Part shown: positions 50,961 to 58,673 of the stretch, one piece after another
How the letters are laid out: the number at the start of each line of letters is the position of its first letter
Position numbering within the stretch: position 1 is the stretch's first letter
Source: Bacteriovoracaceae bacterium
Lineage (GTDB): Bacteria; Bdellovibrionota; Bacteriovoracia; Bacteriovoracales; Bacteriovoracaceae
Assembly: GCA_003245675.1 (NCBI GenBank)
Contig: QKCN01000005.1
Location: forward strand, 1-58,673
DNA: 58,673 bases
Direction: 5' to 3'
Translations under genes and position numbers: made by a program
Notes under the pieces: generated by a model
The model's input: the letters and a program-made list of their open reading frames with translations, nothing else
Database searches by the model: none
Told to the model about the DNA's origin: nothing

Positions 50961-51782
50961 ATGGACAAATTGATTATTAGTGCTCCCATTGTCGGGGCAG
51001 AACATACCAAGGAAACTTACCCGCATCTGCCTGTGACTCCTGATGAGATTGCAATTGCGGCGGAAGAGTCGGTAAAAGCAGGGGCTTCCATCATTCATCT
51101 TCATGTGCGTGATAAAGCAGGAAACCCCACGCAAGACATTGCCGTTTTTGAAGAAGTGACTAAAAAGATCAAGGATCGCTGCGATTGTATCGTTCAGTAT
51201 TCAACTGGTGGTGCCGTAGGAACAGATGTGAAACTTCGCTATGCACCTTTGAGTTTGAAGCCTGAAATGGGAACTCTTTCCATGGGGACGATGAACTTTG
51301 GAGCTGATGTTTTTGAAAATGATAATCACATCATTACTTCTATTTCCAAAGCGCTCCAAGAAAATGGCGTGATGGCAGAATTAGAAGTTTTTGATTATGG
51401 AATGCTTGAAACAATGGAAAAGTTTTTGAAAAAAGGCTTGATTCCGGAGCATTTCCACGTAGATTTCGTATTAGGTGTTCCCGGTGGAATGATGGGAACA
51501 GCGCGCGATTTAGTTATGTTGGTCGATCGCCTCCATATGATTCGTCCCGGACAATCTTGGGCAGTCGCGGGGATTGGGCGTTTCCAATTACCGCTTGCTA
51601 TGCATGCCATTGCCATGGGAGGACATGTGCGCGTAGGAGTTGAGGATAATATCTATTTTAGAAAGGGTGAGATGGCCACTTCTAATGCACAGCTCGTTGC
51701 TCGTGTCGCTGAAATTGCAAGAGTTTCTGATCGTGGCGTTGCCACTGTGGAAGAGGCTAGACAGATTTTGAAATTGAAATAA
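50961..51782 (+). CDS. kce: 3-keto-5-aminohexanoate cleavage enzyme
   Basis: It condenses 3-keto-5-aminohexanoate with acetyl-CoA and splits it to acetoacetate and 3-aminobutyryl-CoA. The 273-residue (DUF849/BKACE) TIM-barrel protein has the zinc site HxH in ASIIHLHVRDKAGNPTQD and the distal glutamate in HVRVGVEDNIYFRKGEMATS, plus PLSLKPEMGTLSMGTMNFG and DFVLGVPGGMMGTARDL. Next to kamDE, the lysine-pathway substrate is likely. A terminator follows. Confidence 0.94.
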   Translation: MDKLIISAPIVGAEHTKETYPHLPVTPDEIAIAAEESVKAGASIIHLHVRDKAGNPTQDIAVFEEVTKKIKDRCDCIVQYSTGGAVGTDVKLRYAPLSLKPEMGTLSMGTMNFGADVFENDNHIITSISKALQENGVMAELEVFDYGMLETMEKFLKKGLIPEHFHVDFVLGVPGGMMGTARDLVMLVDRLHMIRPGQSWAVAGIGRFQLPLAMHAIAMGGHVRVGVEDNIYFRKGEMATSNAQLVARVAEIARVSDRGVATVEEARQILKLK

Positions 51783-51804
51783 GAGGATATTTGCTCAGAA
51801 AAAG

Positions 51805-51835
51805 AAAAGCCCCTGTTTAAAGCAGGGGCTTTTTT
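51805..51835 (+). terminator. Rho-independent terminator of the kam operon
   Basis: AAAAGCCCCTG (51805-51815) pairs with CAGGGGCTTTT (51823-51833) with a 7-base loop and a T-run. It would also work on the opposite strand for the convergent gene at 51862. Confidence 0.94.
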
Positions 51836-51861
51836 ATTTTAAGCTAGAAGTATAACTTCTT

Positions 51862-52617
51862 TTATAGTTCTAGCTTTTTTATCCGACGGACAACTTTTCT
51901 ATAAGTTGCTGCTCTTCCTTTGGGGCAGAAGAGTTCTTTTTGATGGTCTTGGAGGAAAGTTCTGTATTCCTCATATGTTGTATCTTGAGAGATCGCTCCT
52001 TTCTTTTTGGCAAAGTTAAGAGCTTCGGTAAGAGCATTTTTGATAACAATTTTTTTGTCTAGAATACCTGTGGTAATTTTCTCTTTTACTAATTCAATGA
52101 CCTCTTCTGTGTTCAACTGAGGAAGATAATTTTGCATGCGTTGGGCATTCACATCTTGCCTCAGTTTTTCCACATAAAATTCGTGAGTGATAAGGGCATC
52201 AAATTCCTTTAATTTTTGGGCAAGGATTTCTTCTCTGCTGGATTGGATACTGTTTACCAGATCTTCATAAGAGGTATCGAGTAGTTCTTGGATTTGATAG
52301 GCATCAATAAGACTATTGGGATTTGTAATAAGTTGATGGGCAGTTATTCCAATCATAAGGCCAGCTCCACCAATAAGCCCAACAGGAAATAAATAAAGAA
52401 TAGGAGTAAGTATTCCTAAACCTGCATAGGCACCACTGCTGGCGACGAGTGAAATAGCGACTCCCGCTCCAGCCGCTCCACTAGTGGCACCAGTTCCTAC
52501 TAATGAAATATTATTCTTTTTAAATTTTTTTTCATAGATGCTCTTGCATGTGAAGTCAGATGCGATAGCCTGTAAAGAGAGGATTGCGGTCAATGTGGCA
52601 ATTGCTAGCTTTTTCAT
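51862..52617 (-). CDS. Exported protein with glycine-rich hydrophobic region
   Basis: No family recognised. A signal peptide (KKLAIATLTAILSLQAIA) is followed by DFTCKSIYEKKFKK, a long Gly/Ala/Leu-rich hydrophobic segment (~38-95, e.g. GATSGAAGAGVAISLVASSG) and a charged helical C-terminal region (~100-251) with ELFCPKG near the end. The two cysteines flank the rest and may pair. The ingredients resemble the exported protein at 25952-26599, with the domains in the opposite order. Confidence 0.7.
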   Translation of the reverse strand: MKKLAIATLTAILSLQAIASDFTCKSIYEKKFKKNNISLVGTGATSGAAGAGVAISLVASSGAYAGLGILTPILYLFPVGLIGGAGLMIGITAHQLITNPNSLIDAYQIQELLDTSYEDLVNSIQSSREEILAQKLKEFDALITHEFYVEKLRQDVNAQRMQNYLPQLNTEEVIELVKEKITTGILDKKIVIKNALTEALNFAKKKGAISQDTTYEEYRTFLQDHQKELFCPKGRAATYRKVVRRIKKLEL

Positions 52618-52715
52618 GAGTGTCTCCTTGTATATTTCAAAATTGGAGCACTTCTAGCACTGTCAAATATCCCGGTCAAATAAGAGTAATTGGAATGATG
52701 AAAAGAGTGTAAATA

Positions 52716-52746
52716 AATACCGTTCTTTTTTTTAGAGAATGGTATT
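52716..52746 (-). terminator. Possible terminator of the 52814 gene
   Basis: AATACCGTTC (52716-52725) and GAATGGTATT (52737-52746) form a 10-bp stem with one G-T pair. It lies 70-100 bases after the stop of the minus-strand gene at 52814, followed on that strand by TTATTTA. Confidence 0.5.
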
Positions 52747-52813
52747 TAAAGTGAAGTGAATAAAATATCTTGGAGCCGTTTTCGTAGCTCCGACTTCAAG
52801 TCGTATAAGGCTA

Positions 52814-53338
52814 TTAATAATAGCGCTTAAACTTTCTCTTTGATTTTAATTCGATATGTAGACTTTCTTTTACATTCTCAGGATTGTTCATTTCTACTGA
52901 AACTTCACTCGGATATTTTTCTGGGTCGTAGTTTGTTTTACCAAAAATTTTCCAGAGAGGGCGACGGGCCTTGTGAATATACAAGGAGCCACCTTTTACA
53001 CGAAAATCAAAACGATCTAGAATTTCTAAATAGTCGTTGGACGATTCAAGCGAGTAGACTAAGTCGCGCAACGTTTCTTCTGGAATATTGAGATGCATTT
53101 GATTGAGATCACAGTTGGCGCGGCAGTTGTCGGAGAAAAATCCACTTTGATCCGTTATTTCGCAAATCACACCTTCTGTTCCTGTAAGTACTTTGATTGT
53201 TCGGGAGATGAGTTTTCTGACTTTGGTAGGGTCGAGTAGTTTTATTTTGACTTGGTATTCTCCCTCACAAAAGCTTCTCGCAAAAGTTCCTGTTGAGAAA
53301 AGTAAAATGAGAGATGATAATAGTATTTTGTGCCACAT
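52814..53338 (-). CDS. Exported protein of unknown function
   Basis: ATG 53338 is preferred over ATG 53344 because AGGA lies six bases before it. A signal peptide (WHKILLSSLILLFSTGTFA) is followed by about 155 residues with four cysteines (SFCEGEY, GVICEIT, DNCRANCDL), probably paired outside the cytoplasm. A basic C-terminal end (ELKSKRKFKRYY) follows. It contains VKIKLLDPTKVRKLISRTIK and LYIHKARRPLWKIFGKT. No family recognised. Confidence 0.7.
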   Translation of the reverse strand: MWHKILLSSLILLFSTGTFARSFCEGEYQVKIKLLDPTKVRKLISRTIKVLTGTEGVICEITDQSGFFSDNCRANCDLNQMHLNIPEETLRDLVYSLESSNDYLEILDRFDFRVKGGSLYIHKARRPLWKIFGKTNYDPEKYPSEVSVEMNNPENVKESLHIELKSKRKFKRYY

Positions 53339-53422
53339 GAACATTCCTTTGTTTTATCTGTGCCAATATTTTCTATTCGGCGAATTGCAATGAAGCTAAA
53401 TGTAAAATGTCATTTAAATTTC

Positions 53423-53445
53423 AACTGTCAAAAGTTTAGACAGTT
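53423..53445. promoter_or_regulatory. Near-perfect palindrome upstream of the M48 peptidase gene
   Basis: AACTGTC (53423-53429) and GACAGTT (53439-53445) frame AAAAGTTTA, giving a 23-base palindrome broken by only one A/A mismatch around a central G. It lies in the divergent gap between the genes at 53338 and 53564 and could be an operator. No regulator is identified. Confidence 0.35.
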
Positions 53446-53563
53446 TTACGTCTATAATTTCAGTAAATTATACTTGTTCGTCTTGGCGTCAGTTTTGCAT
53501 AACTATTTTTAGAAGTATTTTTACTTTAATGAGACATTTATGTATCCATTTTGGAGGTTTTAA

Positions 53564-55030
53564 ATGATGAAGCTTTTAGTGTTGGCCTTGGCATCCGGTA
53601 TTTCCATGGGAGTAATGGCCTTAGACAAAATTGATCGCTTAGAAATTGTGCGCAATGAAAAAATGCAGGGCAGTTTTTTATCTGGAGCTTTTGAAGTTCG
53701 AAAATTGCTCGGACTTAAAAAGTATCGCTTTGAAATTCCCATCGGAGAGAACAAATCTAGTATTGATATCAAGGACACAAAAATCAGACGTGGTTTGTTG
53801 GCCTTAGAATTTTCTAGTGATAATAATGTGCCTGCGCAATATGGTCCAGGGAAGGTAAAGCTTTTAGGGCGAGTTCGCAAAGGAAAGCTCGATCGTATGC
53901 TTGCTCTATTTGAAGGAGAGAAGCCATTAAATGGCAAGAAACCCAAAAAATTAAAGAAACTATTTGATTGCTCTAATGTTATTCAATTACATCAAGAAGG
54001 CGAGGTCGCGCGCCTTGATATGTCTCAGTTTAATGGACTTTTTGATTGTAAAATTGCGGGTGATTCGCAATTGGATTTTGAAGAGATTGGATTGCGCAAT
54101 GTGGCCGCAGGCTCCAATTTTTATTCCGAGAGCGATGATGTGACAATGGGACAAGAATTTGTAAGTCAATATCTTGCTCAAAATGCGCGCAGCATTTTGG
54201 CCGATGATCACCCGATGACACTTTTTTTACAAGACATGATGAATCGCATTGCTGGTGCTTCAGATACTCGTCGTTTTACACCTAAGGTTTATGTCATTAA
54301 TGCAGATGTTTTAAATGCTTTTGCGTTACCTGGCGGATCTATTTTTGTTTTCCGTGGTTTAATCGAAAGAAGTCCTAATGAAGCAGCGCTTGCTGGTGTG
54401 CTTGCCCATGAGTGGGCCCATGTTGCGGCTCGGCATGGTACTAAAGGGGTCACTCGTCAAATTAAGCTCATTTTGGGGGCCATTGGGACGCGCCTAGTGC
54501 TTTATACAATTGCTGCCATTTTAAGTTCAAATGATACCAAGGACGACGCTTGGGCCGAGGTTATTTTACCTCTTATTGGAGATCTGACAATTGTAGGAGC
54601 TCAGCTTCAAATTTTACATGGTTCACGCGTCAATGAATTCGAAGCAGACCGCCTTGGATCCCAATATGCTTATAAAGCAGGTTATGCTCCTTATGGATTG
54701 GCCTTGATGTTTGAGGAATTCAAAAAAATGGGGGGAGATTCAACCTCTTTAGAAGAAATTCTTTCTACTCACCCAGACCATGATTCTAGAATTAACCAAG
54801 TCGTCAATATTTCACGTTTCTTTTTGCCTGAGGAAAGAAATTATATTGAGGCATATACACCAGAGTTTAGAGACGCTTTTGTGGCGCTCACTGGAGTTGT
54901 GCTTCCTATCGGCAAAGAGGCAAATGTGAGTGTGGCCAAAGGATTAATTGGATCAGTTGATAAGCTTGTGCACGAAGAATTGCAAAAACAAATAGGTGAT
55001 TCTTACCCTCAATATAAGCCTGCTCAATAG
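53564..55030 (+). CDS. Exported M48-family zinc metallopeptidase (BepA-like)
   Basis: A signal peptide (KLLVLALASGISMGVMA) is followed by ~180 residues of unassigned N-terminal sequence with two cysteines. The peptidase domain starts near residue 190: VINADVLNAFALPGGSIFVF, GVLAHEWAHVAARHG (HExxH at 282-286) and VNEFEADRLGSQYAYKAGYA (third zinc-ligand Glu). Then ILSTHPDHDSRINQV follows, as in M48 proteins. Family members such as BepA and LoiP act on outer-membrane proteins in the periplasm. The TPR tail of BepA is absent. GGAGG precedes the double ATG. Confidence 0.9.
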   Translation: MMKLLVLALASGISMGVMALDKIDRLEIVRNEKMQGSFLSGAFEVRKLLGLKKYRFEIPIGENKSSIDIKDTKIRRGLLALEFSSDNNVPAQYGPGKVKLLGRVRKGKLDRMLALFEGEKPLNGKKPKKLKKLFDCSNVIQLHQEGEVARLDMSQFNGLFDCKIAGDSQLDFEEIGLRNVAAGSNFYSESDDVTMGQEFVSQYLAQNARSILADDHPMTLFLQDMMNRIAGASDTRRFTPKVYVINADVLNAFALPGGSIFVFRGLIERSPNEAALAGVLAHEWAHVAARHGTKGVTRQIKLILGAIGTRLVLYTIAAILSSNDTKDDAWAEVILPLIGDLTIVGAQLQILHGSRVNEFEADRLGSQYAYKAGYAPYGLALMFEEFKKMGGDSTSLEEILSTHPDHDSRINQVVNISRFFLPEERNYIEAYTPEFRDAFVALTGVVLPIGKEANVSVAKGLIGSVDKLVHEELQKQIGDSYPQYKPAQ

Positions 55031-55037
55031 GCTAAAT

Positions 55038-55064
55038 AAGGGGAAGGTCATTGACCTTTCCCTT
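55038..55064 (+). terminator. Terminator hairpin after the M48 gene
   Basis: AAGGGGAAGGTCA (55038-55050) pairs with TGACCTTTCCCTT (55052-55064) over 13 positions with one G-T pair; the innermost pairs must open to make a loop. Pyrimidine-rich sequence (TACTTTCTCTTC) follows. Confidence 0.7.
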
Positions 55065-55127
55065 TACTTTCTCTTCTAGTTTGAATAAATTCATTTTGTT
55101 TTCAATTTGTTTTTTGAGGAGAAAAGT

Positions 55128-56654
55128 GTGACTTCTAAGTTCTATATTACAACGCCTATTTATTACGTAAATTCGACTCCCCACCTCGGACACGCTTATA
55201 CGACGATTTTTGCGGATGCAATGCGACGTTATCATCAGCTCACCGGCAAAGAGACTTATCTTTTAACTGGTACAGATGAGCATGGGGACAAAATTGCAAA
55301 AAAAGCAGCTTCCCTCAATATGACACCTAAAGAAATGGTTGATAAGAATTCAGAGGTCTTTAGAAATTTGGCCCCTAAGCTTGCTTCTACCAATGATGAT
55401 TTTATTAGAACGACGGATGAAAGGCATATCAAAGTGGTGCAAGCTTTATTGCAGAAAGTATATGATAAGGGTGATATTTATTTTGCAGAGTATGAGGGTA
55501 AGTACTGTTTTGGTTGTGAGCGTTTCTTAGGGGATGATGAACTTGTTGATGGCAAATGCCCTGATCACAAAACAGAGCCTGAAACAATTAAAGAAGGAAA
55601 TTACTTCTTTAAGATGAGTAAATATTGGGATGAACTCCGCCAAAAGATTGAGGATAATCCTCGCTGGGTTCAACCAGATAATTTTAGAAATGAAGTGATT
55701 GGGCTTCTGAAACAAGGAGCACAGGATCTTTGTATCTCTCGTCCCAAGGAGCGACTTACTTGGGGAATTGAACTTCCTTTTGATAATAAGTTTGTTACCT
55801 ACGTTTGGTTCGATGCTTTGATTAATTATATTTCTGCGCTCGGTTGTCCCGATGGAGAACTCTATCAAAAGTTTGGTGGAGAGATGAGCCATCTCATTGC
55901 CAAAGATATTTTAAAGCCTCACTGTGTCTACTGGCCAACAATGTTGTTATCAATGGAATTGCCCTTACCGAAAGAGATCGCCATTCATGGTTATTGGTTA
56001 ATGGATTCTGGAAAGATGAGTAAATCTCACGGCAACGTTGTCGATCCTTTCGAATATATTGAAAAGTACGGTATTGATTTACTGCGCTTTTATCTTCTTC
56101 GCACAATGCGCTTTGGCAGAGATTCCGTCTTTTCACATGATGAGTTTTTAACAACAGTCAATGCAGAGCTAGTGAATAATATTTTTAATCTTTATTCACG
56201 TCTTGTGGGGATGTGTCGCAAAAATACAGATTTAAAAATTCCAGCTTATGGACCTCAAGGGGAAAAAGAGCAAGAGCTAAAGCATGCCTTTAGCTCACTT
56301 AAAAGAGAGCTGGAAGATATTTGTCTTAGTTTTCAGTCGGATCGCTATATCGAAAGAATTGTACAAGCTTCAGGTGCGATTAATAAGTATTTGGATGAAT
56401 CCAAGCCCTGGAGCTTGGCAAAAGATCCTACTAAAAAAGAAGAAATGGGAACAATCTTGCGTTTGAGTTTAGAGGCTGTTCGGCAGGTGTTTGTATGGCT
56501 TTCTCCGGTGATCCCTAATCTCAGTCAAAAAGTTCTTGCAGAATTAGGTGCAGATGGAAAGGACCTCTATGCTCAGTTAGATTCTTGGGAAATTCTTGAA
56601 AATGAACAAGCTTTGCCTGAAAAAATAACAGCAGTTCCTCGTCTAATGGAATAG
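55128..56654 (+). CDS. metG: Methionyl-tRNA synthetase
   Basis: The start is GTG 55128, six bases after GAGGAG; the frame extends to 55107 but without a ribosome site. The 508-residue class I enzyme has ITTPIYYVNSTPHLGHAYTT (HIGH motif as HLGH), the zinc knuckle YCFGCERFLGDDELVDGKCP with following DH, ILKPHCVYWPTMLLSMELPL and WLMDSGKMSKSHGNVVDPFE (KMSKS). It lacks the C-terminal tRNA-binding EMAP-like domain, so it is the short form. Confidence 0.96.
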   Translation: MTSKFYITTPIYYVNSTPHLGHAYTTIFADAMRRYHQLTGKETYLLTGTDEHGDKIAKKAASLNMTPKEMVDKNSEVFRNLAPKLASTNDDFIRTTDERHIKVVQALLQKVYDKGDIYFAEYEGKYCFGCERFLGDDELVDGKCPDHKTEPETIKEGNYFFKMSKYWDELRQKIEDNPRWVQPDNFRNEVIGLLKQGAQDLCISRPKERLTWGIELPFDNKFVTYVWFDALINYISALGCPDGELYQKFGGEMSHLIAKDILKPHCVYWPTMLLSMELPLPKEIAIHGYWLMDSGKMSKSHGNVVDPFEYIEKYGIDLLRFYLLRTMRFGRDSVFSHDEFLTTVNAELVNNIFNLYSRLVGMCRKNTDLKIPAYGPQGEKEQELKHAFSSLKRELEDICLSFQSDRYIERIVQASGAINKYLDESKPWSLAKDPTKKEEMGTILRLSLEAVRQVFVWLSPVIPNLSQKVLAELGADGKDLYAQLDSWEILENEQALPEKITAVPRLME

Positions 56655-56662
56655 GCATTTGC

Positions 56663-57112
56663 TTAAGGCATATTTTTGAGCATCTTCTGATAGTTACTGA
56701 TAAATTGTCCATCATCAGATGTTTCAGGATGTTTCATTTGTAGTCCCGCGGCAACTCCACGACTGACAACTTCCTCTAGATTGTCAAAAGAAGGCTTTTC
56801 GATAAAGTCAAAAGCCCCGTATTTGAGTGCTTCGAGCATGAAGTTTTCGCTTCCATAGGCCGTGAAAAAGATGAAGGGGACCTTATTTCCACTTTGACGA
56901 ACACTTTTGATAAAACTAATTCCATCCATTACAGGCATTTTAATATCGCTGAGAATACAGTCTACTTTATGGCCCTCGATAAGCTTTAATGCCTCAGCTC
57001 CGTTATTGGCCGTTAAAATATTGGGAAAGCGCTCTTCTAATAGGAGCTTTATCGCCTCAACAATTGGCTTTTCATCATCAACGATTAATAGGACAGCATT
57101 TTCAAGTTCCAT
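56663..57112 (-). CDS. Single-domain response regulator (CheY-like)
   Basis: A receiver domain with all phosphorylation residues: acidic pair LIVDDEKP (D12/D13), phospho-acceptor D56 in ILSDIKMPVMDG, T84 in IFFTAYG and K106 in FIEKPSF. After the receiver only ~35 residues follow (ending NYQKMLKNMP), so there is no DNA-binding or enzymatic output domain and it probably acts by protein contact. It starts 12 bases after the stop of the large upstream protein (57125), so the two are likely one operon. It ends nine bases from the convergent metG stop. Confidence 0.93.
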   Translation of the reverse strand: MELENAVLLIVDDEKPIVEAIKLLLEERFPNILTANNGAEALKLIEGHKVDCILSDIKMPVMDGISFIKSVRQSGNKVPFIFFTAYGSENFMLEALKYGAFDFIEKPSFDNLEEVVSRGVAAGLQMKHPETSDDGQFISNYQKMLKNMP

Positions 57113-57124
57113 AATTTTTACCTT

Positions 57125-58673
57125 CTACAATTTTCTTTTTATTCCGGCCGCAATGAGTTTTCGATCTATCTCAATGAAAGGTTGACCCTTTTGCTCGGAG
57201 TTGCGCAAAGAGACCTTTTCAAGCTCTTTATCGTCATTATGACATAATTCTTCATTATTAATAGTGTTAAGTGCGAACATTTCTGGCTTTTGGTAAGCTG
57301 ATTGGTAAACAAAGCGTCGTAGTATTTTGAGTTCTTTTTCGGTGACGCCATGAATGAATCCCATATAGTGAAAAGAATCTTTAACATGGCTTAATTCTTT
57401 AATGGGAGGAATAATCGTTATAAACATATCGAATGGTTGAGAAATGCGAAGCACTGAAAAATAGGGCAGCTCTTCTGTCGTCAGAAATGTAATTTCATGT
57501 TCGGTAACACTTGTAATAAATGTATTGAGAATGATTGCTGCCGAAGTCATATTATGAGTGCGGTTGAAAAAATTTTGAATGGCACTTTCTGAAACTGGCA
57601 CAGGAGTAGCTTTTCGTTTTAGAAATAGATCCACAAGCTGGCCTATTGTTTCTGTATTCATCTTTTCATTGTGAGTAAGAATTGAGGTATAGGCAAATGC
57701 TTTTTGAAAGGCATGAAATCCTGAATTGCAATTAAATACGACTATCATTGGAATAATATCGTTTCTCTGTTTGATCGCCTGAATGAGCTCGAAAATATGA
57801 TTGGTATTATTTTCGTTTTCATTTTCATCTTCTTGTTCATAGAAGATTAAATCATAGGGCATATTCTCAATAAGATTGGCGGGATCTTTAAGACAAGGAA
57901 AGTAGTCAATTTCAAATTTTGCATTATTTTTATTAATTTTGTGTAGTGAGGATAGCTCATTTAACTCTTTATTGATGATCAATATTTTTAGAGCTGAATC
58001 ACTATAGCATTCTTGATTGTTTAAAATCCAGGTTTCAACAGTATCGCGAAATAAGGTTTTTTCAGTTGTGTCATCCCAGGGACCAGGATAATTATTGTGC
58101 AATTTGATAAGAGTGGTGTGCCCTGATGCGATTGCATTTTCATTTACATAATCAACTTCCGCCGGAGAATATGAGAATTCCTGAAAAAAAGAAGGGCGCA
58201 ATTCTAATTTTTCACCTAATGAAGGTGTAATATCTGTTTCTATGATGCATTGATCTTCAGCAAATGAAAGAATAAATGCAGGTAGCTCCATTTGAAGAGG
58301 CAGCTGCAAGGCAGAGGCAGAAGCATAGGATGGAAAGTTTTGGTGATTTTCAAAAGCAATGTAGGACGCATCGTGAAATACAACTTGGTCAATGTCATCG
58401 CCTTTGATGTAGGTATAAAAAAGCCCAAAGTGAATGAGTTGTTTAAATTCATTTATTTGTTCTTTGTTATGGAAAACTCCAATCAGCGGAGTTTGGGCCA
58501 TTGATTGGTGATGACGGCTTAGCACTAGAAAAGAAAGAACTTCTTGGTAGCTTTGCAGGTGTTCTTTGCTTTCTTTGTCATAGTTGGCAAAATCAATAAA
58601 AATTAGATGGGCCGGCTCTTTTTCGATTTCTTGGCAAAAGATGGAGCCTGCTTTTTTTTGAGGGAATTCAATT
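57125..58673 (-). CDS. Large protein with degenerate receiver and possible PilZ-like regions, 5' end outside window
   Basis: The frame stays open through the window edge (FANYDKESKEHLQSYQEVL upstream of the GTG at 58525), so the start is not in view. Visible parts: an N-terminal segment with receiver-like strands (PAHLIFIDF, TPLIGVF, GLFYTYIKGDD) and a region reading CIIETDITPSLGEKLELR that recalls PilZ proteins. A second receiver-like region follows (ALKILIINKELN, YDLIFYEQEDENENENN, IIPMIVVFN), in which the phospho-acceptor aspartate is missing (FYEQ). A C-terminal stretch (FHYMGFIHGVTEKELKIL) is again PilZ-like. All these fold calls are tentative. It precedes a true response regulator. Confidence 0.6.
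   Translation of the reverse strand, partial: IEFPQKKAGSIFCQEIEKEPAHLIFIDFANYDKESKEHLQSYQEVLSFLVLSRHHQSMAQTPLIGVFHNKEQINEFKQLIHFGLFYTYIKGDDIDQVVFHDASYIAFENHQNFPSYASASALQLPLQMELPAFILSFAEDQCIIETDITPSLGEKLELRPSFFQEFSYSPAEVDYVNENAIASGHTTLIKLHNNYPGPWDDTTEKTLFRDTVETWILNNQECYSDSALKILIINKELNELSSLHKINKNNAKFEIDYFPCLKDPANLIENMPYDLIFYEQEDENENENNTNHIFELIQAIKQRNDIIPMIVVFNCNSGFHAFQKAFAYTSILTHNEKMNTETIGQLVDLFLKRKATPVPVSESAIQNFFNRTHNMTSAAIILNTFITSVTEHEITFLTTEELPYFSVLRISQPFDMFITIIPPIKELSHVKDSFHYMGFIHGVTEKELKILRRFVYQSAYQKPEMFALNTINNEELCHNDDKELEKVSLRNSEQKGQPFIEIDRKLIAAGIKRKL

Noticed and set aside
1-58673. tRNA, rRNA, CRISPR array, insertion sequence or prophage
   Set aside because: I found no tRNA-like cloverleaf, spaced repeats, transposase or phage gene when reading both strands by eye; a tRNAscan or Infernal run would be needed to exclude small RNAs fully.

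Overview
This AT-rich window (58,673 bases) has no rRNA, tRNA, IS element or CRISPR array that I can see. Gene content and order suggest a flagellated, Gram-negative, diderm bacterium of the Bdellovibrionota type (Bdellovibrio, Bacteriovorax or Oligoflexia-like). This placement is an inference. It rests on the fliF-G-H-I-J-motE-K-flgD-TIGR02530-flgE order, a heptose epimerase (LPS core synthesis), about twenty genes with signal peptides (small cysteine-containing proteins, peptidases, beta-barrels), and degenerate receiver-type signalling proteins.

Layout. (1) 1-9.2 kb: a + strand flagellar operon from the 3' end of fliF to flgE, closed by a strong terminator. (2) 9.2-11.3 kb: an exported polysaccharide deacetylase and a convergent exported DUF2252 protein. 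(3) 11.3-19.2 kb: a complete bacterial microcompartment (BMC) operon. It encodes one BMC-H, three BMC-P pentamers, a PduT-like BMC-T with a pore cysteine, a second BMC-T of the Haliangium type, a CoA-acylating aldehyde dehydrogenase, a PduS-like Fe-S flavoprotein, deoxyribose-phosphate aldolase (DeoC), a class II aldolase and triosephosphate isomerase. No PduL phosphotransacylase, alcohol dehydrogenase or B12 diol/amine lyase is present. (4) 19.3-30.8 kb: mixed housekeeping and exported genes: a permuted-papain-like protein, crcB, a fused trehalose-6-P synthase/phosphatase, a DksA-like protein, a stand-alone FliG C-terminal domain next to rfaD, speE and an exported App1-type phosphatase. (5) 30.8-37.9 kb: cysS and gltX, a second permuted-papain-like paralog, twin small secreted proteins, an acyl-CoA-synthetase-like ligase and a barrel protein. 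(6) 38.1-51.8 kb: genes of the lysine 5,6-aminomutase pathway: kdd, then (after a divergent five-gene operon of exported proteins that includes a papain-fold peptidase) a + strand operon of a YD-repeat protein, kamB, kamC, kamD, kamE, a Kat-type aminotransferase and kce. (7) 51.9-58.7 kb: two exported proteins of unknown function, an M48 metallopeptidase, metG, a single-domain response regulator and a large protein that runs off the window.

How the parts may work together. The BMC enzymes fit cleavage of deoxyribose-5-phosphate to acetaldehyde plus glyceraldehyde-3-P, with acetaldehyde oxidised to acetyl-CoA inside the shell. The class II aldolase would supply another aldehyde plus a triose phosphate, and TpiA would join the two triose pools. 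The lysine genes would convert beta-lysine, through Kce (which consumes acetyl-CoA) and Kat, to acetoacetate and acetoacetyl-CoA. Both routes would suit an organism living on the DNA and protein of other cells, but nothing in the sequence proves predation.
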